Assembly: GCA_018340375.1 (NCBI GenBank)
Contig: JAFFJZ010000039.1
Location: forward strand, 1,426,001 to 1,490,000
Origin: Gonatopus flavifemur
Taxonomy: Eukaryota; Arthropoda; Insecta; Hymenoptera; Dryinidae
Direction of reading: 5' to 3'
Length of the DNA: 64,000 nucleotides
Position 1 is the first letter of the stretch. Each line of letters opens with the position of its first letter. The notes below the pieces were generated by a model that did not search any database, had not been told where the DNA came from, and saw only the letters and a program-made list of their open reading frames with translations. This document shows positions 56,110 through 64,000 of this stretch, piece after piece. A program made the translations under genes and the position numbers.

Positions 56110-58164
56110 TGCGGAAAGGAGTACAAAATTTGCAAACGCATTCCTTGAAAACGTTCTTCTGGAGTGCTGTTCATTTTTCATTTCAGAAGATTCCGGATCA
56201 ATCGGTCCAGTGGCAGTGTGAGAGCTTGTCTGTCTTCCTTCAACTGACACAAAACAAAGGGTGAGATTGAAGGGATTTTCCCGCCCCTTATCCTTGTTTT
56301 CACGCGAATTGAGAGAGGATAGAAATGTTCTCACCACGCTACTGAATCGGTCTGTATTTCACGGAGACAAAGTTTCGAAATTTTTCCACCAACTCGTCGA
56401 AGGGTTTGATGGAATTTGCAAGTATACTTTTTCAAAAACGTTCCTCAGAAGTGATTTCATTTTTCATTTCAGTGGATCGCGAGTCGATCGGTCTTTATTC
56501 GATGGACACAAGTTTCTGAAATCAATTTGTCACAGGAATTGATGGAATTTGCAAGTACACTCTTTCGAAAACGTTCCTTCGAAGTGATATTCATTGTTCT
56601 CCTTCTCAGAAGATTTCGAATCGATCGGTCTATATGCCCCGGAGACAAGTTTTTGAAATTTTTTCACCAATTCGTCGAAGAGTTTGATGGAATTTGCAAG
56701 TGGACTTCTCCAAAAACGTTCCTCCGAAGTGACTTAATTTTTCATTTCATTAGATTTCGAATCGATCGATCTTTATTCGATGAACACAAATTCTTGAAAT
56801 TTTCCCACCAATTTGTCACAGGAATTGATGGAATTTGCCAATACACTTTTCCAAAAACGTTCCTCTGAAGTGCTATTCATTTCTCATCTCAGAAGATTCT
56901 GCATCGATCGGTCTATATCTCATGGACACGAATATTTGGGAAATTTCAAATCGACTCGAACCTGTACTTGGTCAAATCCACAAGTGCATTCTGAATGATC
57001 AGGATCATCGATAACATGACGATGTGATGACATTTAAGATAATAATCGGATGTTAAATTTGATTATTCAACAGAGAGATGACAAAAAAAAATGAAATGTC
57101 TCCACACAGAATCGAACTCGACCGTTCCCTCGCGAGAACATTGTCTGTTGCCGCTAGGCTATGGGTTCTCATAGTATTTGGATCCACATATCACCTCTAT
57201 GAAGTGATGCAGCGAAGGGAAGAGACTCAAATTGTGTGAAATGATGGAATATCAGTTTGGATGCTCTCATCTCATCATTCAGTTCATTGAAAATAATTTG
57301 CACTCAATTAATTGAATATTCAGTGTTATTATTTTGATGGTGATCAACATCTGATAATCGATGTTGATTATCCTCATTGGAATATCATAGTGATTTCTGA
57401 ATATTAATTTATCAGGGAAAATCATGGAATCCATCGCAGGATATTCATCATAGATCCCCAAATTATCTTAGAACTTTTCAACCATTGATTGATTGACAAT
57501 TGTAATGGAATTCATTGAAAAATTATCAAGATTTAAAATAATGATTAAAAATGCAGAACTATCAGAAAATTTTCAGAGAATACATATAGGACTTCTTGAA
57601 AGCTCCATAATCAGTCATAAGAATAACCAATAATCTCATAAAATTCATGAAAAGTGAATAATGATTGAAAAACTATTCACTTATATTCGATTTTACTTCA
57701 ATTAAATGATGCGATGCATCAAATCTATATTTCATTGTGATAACTCGATAATCAGTAATGAACTGGCTCTTGAATTGAGAAGAAAAACGAAAAAAAAATA
57801 TCGAAGGGCCCCGGCCGAGAATTGCCCGGGGTGCTGGGTAAGTCAATCAATACTGATGACAATGAAATTGTCGCTTGGAGAACAAAAAGCGGTGAAACCT
57901 CTCGGTAAGTCGACCGCGTGGGCTTCAAACTTTCCCCGGTCTTGCACGGAGTCATCCGATCGTAAAACCTATTGAGAAGACGAGGACCAACGGACAGTTG
58001 GTTCTCTCTCGATTGTCCAAGCCGACTCGAAGTGAACCGACCGCTTCCGAATCACATGAATACGGGTTTCAATGTGTGCGTACACCCGGCTGGAATGATG
58101 GGGACGAGGAATGGTCAGATGGAGAGGGTCAATCGACTCGGTCGACCAAATGCTGGCGTCACTG
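56110..58164. repeat. Right TIR of the giant hAT
   Basis: Reverse complement of the left TIR. Satellite units (56110-56950; the word GATGGAATTTGC at 56408, 56541, 56686 and 56827, periods 133-145) are followed by the tRNA-like module (about 57102-57172), AT-rich sequence and the outer G+C-rich block. It has no mariner and so gives the pre-insertion sequence for the left TIR. The open frames at 57706-58187 lie in the outer block and mirror those of the left TIR, so they are not genes. Confidence 0.9.
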
Positions 58165-58172
58165 CGCTCAAC

Positions 58173-58597
58173 AGACATTCGAGATGAATGATGCGTTGAT
58201 TCAAAAACTGAAATCCGTAGGTGCTATTCAGAATATTTTTCTATCATGGGAAGAATCACGTACAAGAGTGAATTACTCGTGGAAGAAGCGAATGATCCGT
58301 TTAAAGAGTGAGTCGAGTGGAATCTGCGTGAGTCAGGTACTAATCTGTGCGAGTCAGAATGGATCATATCGAATCGAAGTTCAATGAAAACGGAACAGTG
58401 AGAGAATTATCTACACCAACTGCGTGAACGTAGACATGAACGACTGCCACCTCAAGATCAGGTTCCTCAAGATCTTTTGCAGTTTTTGCGAAGGGTTTCA
58501 AAATAATTTTCCAAGAATGATTCTGACTTTGCACATCATTATCGCCCTAGAGAGGGCGGATTGCCTAGAATGGATAACTTAGGTTTGCCTCTGAGAC
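58173..58597 (+). pseudogene. Unrecognised coding relic next to Polinton end 2
   Basis: An open frame from ATG about 58184 (MNDALIQKLKSVGAIQNIFL) runs to TGA at 58385-58387. It is also open leftwards through the hAT target duplication into 45681-45711, so the hAT probably landed in a longer frame. A second open stretch (about 58400-58570) carries QLRERRHERLPPQDQVPQDL and later HHYRPREGGLPRMDNLG with one stop between. Position just inside a Polinton terminal repeat suggests Polinton gene remnants from the end opposite the integrase, but I recognise no family. Confidence 0.4.
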
Positions 58598-58797
58598 TTC
58601 ACAAGATGTTCAAAATGACCACCGTTTCGCTAATGACAAAGCCCAATTCTTTTATGAAACTTGAGCACAGTTGTTCGCAACATTCTCTGAAATTCTCATT
58701 GTTCTGATTCGTTTGTTGAGCGTTGCTTAACACAAAATGCAGTAGAAGTCTTTCATCAACCTCATTCTCCACCGTTTTCATCTTCGAGAATTCAGGA

Positions 58798-59318
58798 CAA
58801 ATGTTCCGAACGAAAATTCCTCATTTTTCCGCGTAGAATCATGATATGCGATCAAAAGGAGGAGTTTCCATTTGAAAAATTGAAGTTGAACTCATTCTGA
58901 CCGACCACAGCGCCATCTACCATGGAACTGATATCGCCATTGTGTCGTCCTCTCTCTTAACAACAACATTCGAATGAGATATTTCGGCTCTTGGATGCAT
59001 TCCTCAAGATATCCGCATATTGTTCCATAGACTTCATTTTTCATCGATTGCGGCGCCATCTTAAAAAATTGAGGAGAACGTTTCAGGCGAAAGTTACCCA
59101 GTTCTTTGCGTAGAATCAAGGTATGCAATAAAAAGTGGGGGTTCCCGTTTAAAAAAATTATATTGACCCCATTTTAATCGATCATAACGCCATCTATGAT
59201 GGGACTGATATCGTAGTTTTGTGCTATCTTTGTATAACAACTTTGGTATGAAGTACTTTTGGTTTAAGATGCATGTTTTTGAGATATTCGCATTTGAAGA
59301 TTAAAATGGGACACCCTG
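58798..59318. mobile_element. Mariner-type end with duplicated subterminal unit
   Basis: The right end reads GGGACACCCTG followed by TATA, the CAGGGTGTCCC-type terminus common in insect mariners. Inward, a unit of about 277 bases occurs twice in tandem: GCGTAGAATCA at 58831 and at 59108, CATAACGCCATCTA versus CACAGCGCCATCTA, and GGAACTGATATCG versus GGGACTGATATCG. No transposase remains. The left terminus may be near 58598-58612 (CAAGATGTTCAAAATGACC), but this is uncertain. Confidence 0.6.
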
Positions 59319-59322
59319 TATA

Positions 59323-59550
59323 TTGGCTGATGGAAACGGATCCGCCATCACTGTCCGACTCAATATCGCTAGTGATTCCGTCTAATTCCCACCACCTGAT
59401 TGGTCCCGCATGACCGTCTGATCCATCATCATCGACGTAATCACCATCCGGACCTATCCTTCTGTGATCATCTTCTCTGCGCCTAGCTAGTGCCGAAGCC
59501 TCTCTCCATTCCTCGCGTGATCACTCATCTGGAGTATACAATTGCTCCAT
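59323..59550 (-). pseudogene. Unrecognised acidic protein fragment
   Basis: On the reverse strand from ATG 59550 (MEQLYTPDE), one stop, then WREASALARRREDDHRRIGP, YVDDDGSDG and GITSDIESDSDGGSVSI, ending at the mariner-type terminus at 59320. The acidic, polar composition and clean frame after one stop suggest real coding origin. The mariner insertion seems to have cut it. The family is unknown. Confidence 0.35.
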
Positions 59551-59565
59551 TTTGAGGAAAAAAAT

Positions 59566-59602
59566 ATACCAACACACACACACACATACACACACTCACT
59601 CA
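59566..59602. repeat. (CA)n microsatellite
   Basis: Short CACA/CATA/CACT repeat, followed by a region with several AACCRAACC-like words (59680-59710). Confidence 0.9.
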
Positions 59603-60154
59603 CAAAAAATCGAGCGAATTCAACCGCGAGAGTTTACAATACAAAGTCAAAATAGACACAGACTCAAAACAGACCAAACAAAATCAAACCAAACCAAACC
59701 GAACCGAACAGGAGAGAACGAAATTTTAGCACAAGTTCTCCGATGTGAACAGATCGCGATACGAATTTTCACTGACTGACAACTGTTTTCTATTTGAGGT
59801 GTGGGGTTCAGGATTGGGTGTAAGGTGGGAAATCAAAAATTTTTGAAATCTGCCAAACTTCTTCTTCCAAGTAATTTATCAGCAATAAATCCTTTTTCTC
59901 GTGGCATTGATGACAGGGTACGACGTTTCTTGAGACCTTTCAAACTTATACACTGCGTTGTCCTTAAGGAGTTGTGACAAAACCCACCGAGCGGAGAAAA
60001 ATTCGAGATTTATGTACAGCATAGAATTTGAGATATTCATCCTAATTTACAACCATTCTTACTGTCCAAGTTCAAATTCGCTGTAGCCTGGATTTGGATA
60101 CGATGGGTTGAAGAGGCAATTCTCTCTCTCGGCAAACATAGTGGTCCGAACAAT
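59603..60154. other. Spacer, nothing recognised
   Basis: No gene or repeat beyond low-complexity A/C-rich sequence. Confidence 0.4.
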
Positions 60155-62629
60155 TGAAGGGCAACGGGGAAGAGTGATCATAGTCACAAACGCAAAAATT
60201 TTCAGTATTTAATTTCCAAAGTTTGAAGTCGTTTGAGTACCTTGAAACAGGATGTGAAAAATCATTCAATGCTGTTCATGCTGTATTAGAATATTGATCA
60301 TACATCTAAAATAATGAAAAACATTGATTAATTATGAAAATTGAAAAAAAAAAATTTTGAACAAAATGAGGCTGGGACCTCGATCGTTTTCGCCAGTTAT
60401 CCAGCTTTATCAATTGGTGGGTCATCCGCAAATTCCTCATCTTCTCCTTCACATCATTCAACCAGAGGAAGTCGTGAGTTGTAGAACATTTGAGAGTCAG
60501 GGTTCGTCAGAAACTGTTTTAAATGTAGTATATCCCTCATTCTTGCAGGTTTAATTGGCAGTTTCCCATCATAAAGTTCTTTCGAATCACTGTGAGACTT
60601 TCTTGATTTCTTCTTTTCTGTGCATTGGTTCCCAACTGAAACAGCTTCCAAATAGTTTCCAAAGTAATTTGTCTTGTTTGAAATGAACCTTGGCTCTTTT
60701 TGATCAATTTTCAAGACTCTCATTGGTCGTGTAGGAAAGGGACACTTTTTAACGTAGATCTCAGATAAAAACTCAGTCCATGTTTCAAATTTCACTTCTT
60801 TAGCACAATCAATCACAATGAAAGGTGACGGTTTGATCCTGCTATTTCTGATTACATACCTCCAGTCATCAGGTGTTTCAGTGTACGATTCAGCATTGAT
60901 AAGGCTCATATTCTTATTTCCCTCCATATAAGAATACCCTCTTATGGGGAAAACTACTTTTATGGTTTGGAATTTCTTTAGTTTATTAGCCGAATAGTGC
61001 AAAAAACGCATGACAGTATAATTTTTATTTTGGCCAGCACATGAGTCACAGAACATAATTAGATGTTCCACTGTTAGGCTCAAAATATCGTCAACAAAAT
61101 GTTTTATCATTGAGCAAACATCAGCTGCCCCCTTCCTAGCAACACTTCCGTCATATGTATAAAACACTGATGTTGAGTCAAACGAAATATGAATGTTAAA
61201 AGAAATAAAGTTCAGTTGTCTACGATAGTACACATCAGATGTAGTGATGTTAGGTGTAGGGAGATTTTTCTGAAAATCAACAGTGATTGCCTCAACTTCT
61301 CCATTTTTTCTAGATTCTTCTCGGCAATTTCTTTTAATTGAATGGAACTTTTCACTTCTTGCTGAATGCACTTTTTGCTCTGTCTCATTCTTATGGAGTT
61401 CTTGTTCAAACAATGCTTTAGTTTCAGTAGACTCTGTAACTTCATCTTCTAACACTGAAATCTCTGATTTCAATATGTCACAACAGCTGCACGTGTCCTT
61501 TCGTGAATACCCGAATGAAATACTGAATTTGGTATCAAAAATTTCACAGAATGTTGTTAAACCAACCGTATGCTCTTTGTTTGCTTCATTGTACATTCGG
61601 TGTAATTTGGCTTCATTCAGTTCTTCAAGCAAGTACACTCTTGATGAATCTTTGAATGAATAGTGTGATTTCCTACCTTTGAGAGATTTGATGGAGTTAA
61701 AAACTTTTGATTTGGTCTCTTCAGAAAGTTAATTTGGTCTACTCTTATGTTTTCCTCTGCCATCTTTCTGAGCCTCCCTAAATTCAATTATTTCTCTTTT
61801 GAGAGTTTGTACACGGTGGTTTGTGGTGCCATGGAAAGATGAGGATGCTTTGTAGCGAACAGTCTCATCCTGCAACAGTTCATCACCTTCAACATGTACA
61901 CGCACACGATAACAATAAGACATATTATGATGATTTGCCTCAGTATCATCTTTTCGGTTACGTCGCCGCTGAACTGGAACAACAGTGATCAACCCACTCA
62001 GGTACTGGTTTTGTTCATTGTAGTCTCCAAGTTTCTCAAAATTCCTCATTAGACGTTGCTGTTCATCGGATGAAATAACTTCGGAACACTTGTACCGAGT
62101 ACACCTACAATTCTGTCCAATTTCATATGTTGAGGCTCGAAGTTTTTTCATTACGTCCTTCATTCTCCTTGTTCATTTTCTTCCCTTCACATTACTCTGT
62201 GTCACACTTGTCTCACCTTCACTGTCTGTTCCACTAAAATTACTCAACATGATAAACTTTACTGGTGAATGATTGGAATGAATATTCTACGTTATCTAGG
62301 TTATCCAGGATAGTTAGAATTCAATTATAGGTTAGCTCATAACAGGAAACAGCTGTAGTTGCGTGATGACTTCAAACAGCTGATGTGAGTGTTGCAGTGT
62401 CAGTGGCAGAATAATTGGACCCTGATCTCTATTGCCCGTCGACGCATGGACTATGATCGTTCTTGTCCGTTTGCTTATATCTCAAACCTGTTATAACTCA
62501 GTGACTATGATTTTTCTTGCCCGAATGAGAATACGACTGGGAACTATATGCTATGAGCTACCGGTTTTTACAAAAAACTGAGTTTGTGAGGAAAATGGAC
62601 TATGATCGTTTTTCCCCGTGGCCCTTCAA
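60155..62629 (-). mobile_element. 2.5-kb DNA transposon of unassigned type
   Basis: Terminal inverted repeats: the left starts TTGAAGGGCAACGGGGAAGA and the right is the reverse complement of TTGAAGGGCCACGGGGAAAA. Both continue into GATCATAGTC. Further subterminal copies of GGACTATGATCGTT-like words lie at about 62450 and 62500. One large reverse-strand gene (62250-60454) fills it. A TTGA/TCAA edge could be an altered TTAA-type target site or simply part of the TIR. Confidence 0.75.
60454..62250 (-). pseudogene. Transposase-like gene with two stops
   Basis: One reverse frame of about 598 codons from ATG 62250 (MLSNFSGTDSEGETSV). TGA at 62173-62175 and TAA at 61729-61731 interrupt it without changing frame. 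Blocks include NCRCTRYKCSEVI (Cys pairs), LKGRKSHYSFKDSSRVYL, RKDTCSCCD, ITVDFQKNLPTPNITTSDVY, the striking MFCDSCAGQNKNYTVMRF, PIRGYSYMEGNKNMSLI and VKKCPFPTRPMR. Multi-copy insect proteins share this pattern (CDSCxGQNKN, RGxSYxE). Spaced Asp residues (VDFQ, CDSC) could form a DDE/D-type site, but I cannot name the superfamily. Apart from two stops it is well preserved. Confidence 0.75.
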
Positions 62630-62821
62630 TCACTTTTCTCTCATTGAAACGATCCCTTCAGTCGTAAATACAGGGTGACGCAAAAGTCCGGGAACATCCC
62701 CATAACTTTTGAACGGGGCATGATAATTGCATCAAATTTTCTTTTAATCGGAGGTTTTCTTATCCCAATCTTCGCATCACCCAGAATCAACGGCGTGGAC
62801 GTGGCGGGGACCTGGTTCCTT

Positions 62822-63043
62822 GTGTGTGTGTGAGAAGGTGAGTATGGGTGTAGGTGGGTGCCGGTGTGTGTGGTTGTGTGTGGGATTGTGTGTGTGTGAG
62901 TGTGGGTGGGTGGTTCGGTCGTATGGGCCTGTGCGACCCACACACAACCACCCATACCCACACACACCGACGCCCGCACACAACCGCACGCATGCACGCA
63001 CACACACACTCACTCACACAACAACACACTCACTACACACACA
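62822..63043. repeat. (GT)n-(CA)n inverted microsatellite
   Basis: A GT-rich tract (62822-62915) is followed by a CA-rich tract (62938-63043), which can pair as a long imperfect hairpin. It is bordered by inverted copies of AACGGCGTGGACGTG (about 62788 and 63052). All frames here are artefacts. Confidence 0.9.
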
Positions 63044-63118
63044 AGGAATCACGTCCACGCCGTTGATTCTGGGTAATGCCAAGATTGGGATAGAAATAAC
63101 CTCCAACCCGAGAAAAAT

Positions 63119-63756
63119 TTGATCCAATTATCATGCCCTGTTCAAAAGTTAAGGGGGTGTTTCCAGACTTTGCCACATCAGAGTATCAAAATTACGATAA
63201 CTCAGCAAGAAATGATCCGATTTCGAAAAACAAACAACCGCTGGATTGAGGTTGGAAAGCCCTATCAAATGACGTATCACGAGCCTCCCCATCTCATTTG
63301 AGATTTTCGCCCCGTTCCCCCCACCCTCAACGCCCCCTACAGGGCTGGGGAACTCAAGGTCCCCCGTTGAGATAGCCCTTGATCCCTCCTTTGAATAAAA
63401 AAAAATTTGACCCAATTATCATGCCCCGTTCGAAAGTTATGGGGGTGTTTCCAGACTTTGCCACATCAGACTATCAAAATTACGATAACTCAGCGAAAAA
63501 TGATCCAATTCCAAAAAACAAATAATCGCTGGATTTGGATCAGAACACCCTATCGAATGACGTATCACAAGCCCTTCCGTCTCATTTGAGATTTTGGCCC
63601 CCCTTCCCCTCTCATCGTCCCCTCTTGGGCTGGGGAACTCAAAGTCCCCCGTTAATATAGCCCTTGACCCCTCCTTCAATTCAAAAAGAATGTGATTCAA
63701 ATATCATGCCCCGTTCAAAAGTTATGGGGGTGCTTCCAGACTATCGTGCCACCCTG
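63119..63756. repeat. About 286-bp tandem repeats
   Basis: Two full units (63119-63406 and 63407-63691) and the start of a third (63692-63756). Each begins TGA(C/T)CCAATTATCATGCCC or similar and contains GTGTTTCCAGACTTTGCCAC and AATTACGATAACTCAGC. The third unit ends at the element terminus. Confidence 0.93.
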
Positions 63757-63758
63757 TA

Positions 63759-64000
63759 TGTACGCGGAAGTACACGTAATAGTTGGAATGGATTCATCTG
63801 AACGAAGAATTCTCAAAAATCGATTGTATCCTCTCCGTCCAAGAAACACGTATCTTTGTGTCCACTGGAGGAACGTGTGAGTTTTGAAATGTTTTTCATA
63901 GCACACGTCAGAGTTCCCTGTTGTAGAAGTGTGTGATGTATGCAATAGTTTTCGTCTGATGATGAATCTCTGAACGCAAGTGTGATATACTCAAGATTTA
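63759..64000. other. Window end, nothing recognised
   Basis: No gene or repeat supported in the last 240 bases. Confidence 0.4.

Larger units (their letters stand above)
45712..58164. mobile_element. 12.45-kb hAT element with satellite-bearing TIRs
   Basis: Begins CAGTGATGCCAGCATTTGGT and ends with the reverse complement of CAGTGACGCCAGCATTTGGT (19 of 20 match). A perfect 8-bp duplication, CGCTCAAC, flanks it at 45704-45711 and 58165-58172. CAGTG ends, 8 bp and a hAT transposase relic inside (52168-54405) agree on hAT. The terminal inverted repeats are about 2 kb, far longer than usual for hAT, and hold a tRNA-like module and 133-148-base tandem repeats. Removing the mariner nested at 46662-48693 leaves about 10.4 kb. 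Confidence 0.92.
62671..63756. mobile_element. TA-flanked element with microsatellite palindrome
   Basis: The left end CAGGGTGACGCAAAAGTCCG and the right end, reverse complement of CAGGGTGGCACGATAGTCTG, are flanked by TA (62669-62670 and 63757-63758). The subterminal word CCCCATAACTTTTGAACGGG occurs at the left end and, inverted, three times on the right. The centre contains a (GT)n tract followed by (CA)n. There is no gene. It is a mariner-type non-autonomous element with its right subterminal region duplicated in tandem. Confidence 0.85.

Noticed and set aside
57706..58387. Forward frame 57998-58387 as one gene
   Set aside because: Its first half is the terminal block of the giant hAT (mirrored at the left end) and its second half is host sequence beyond the target duplication; the fusion is accidental.
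62641..63122. His/Thr-rich open frames
   Set aside because: Translation of the inverted GT/CA microsatellite inside the TA-flanked element.

Overview
The window looks like a heterochromatin-like or repeat-rich stretch of an insect nuclear genome. It is AT-rich and non-operonic, and almost every recognisable coding segment belongs to a eukaryotic mobile element: Helitron, RTE-type and other APE-type LINEs, Polinton/Maverick, hAT, IS630-Tc1-mariner and their short derivatives. No complete single-copy host gene, rRNA or functional tRNA was recognised. An insect, perhaps a hymenopteran, fits this mix of elements, but that is inference.

Layout. 1-1643: nothing recognised. 1644-7050: a GAT microsatellite, a decayed Helitron Rep/helicase gene, and a 1.8-kb inverted duplication with exon-like arms. 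8199-9736: a 5'-truncated RTE LINE (copy A) with an 11-bp target duplication. 10.2-17.5 kb: a diverged 0.55-kb direct repeat on either side of a reverse-strand LINE with EN and RT domains (LINE D), an internally deleted LINE remnant, and a Helitron-type 3' end at 17511. 17.9-21.5 kb: a Polinton relic (ATPase, small hydrophobic-tail protein, pre-integrase protein, integrase) ending in a 0.75-kb terminal repeat. 22-27 kb: several short inverted-repeat elements, three with clear target duplications. 28.9-32.35 and 38.3-41.5 kb: two nearly full-length RTE LINEs (copies B and C). Between them, at 33-36.8 kb, lies a strikingly purine-rich LINE (LINE E).

42.06-58.2 kb is the most unusual part and is a stack of nested insertions. 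A second Polinton terminal repeat (from 42055) was split by a 2.85-kb palindromic foldback element built of 164-bp repeats (42674-45522). Just inside that Polinton a 12.45-kb hAT element (45712-58164) inserted with a perfect 8-bp target duplication. The hAT has about 2-kb terminal inverted repeats that carry 133-148-bp satellites, and a ruined transposase gene in its centre. It was itself invaded by a DD41D mariner with an intact transposase (46662-48693) and by short elements, including a hAT-like MITE with a perfect 8-bp duplication (55145-55291).

58.2-64 kb: relic coding pieces, a mariner-type end with subterminal duplications, a 2.5-kb DNA transposon of a type I cannot name (60155-62629, transposase-like gene with two stops), and a TA-flanked element with a microsatellite palindrome (62671-63756).

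The genes do not form a pathway. What they share is a history: repeated colonisation, nesting and decay. Only the mariner transposase looks intact. Nearly all other frames carry nonsense changes, several of them at expected tryptophan codons.
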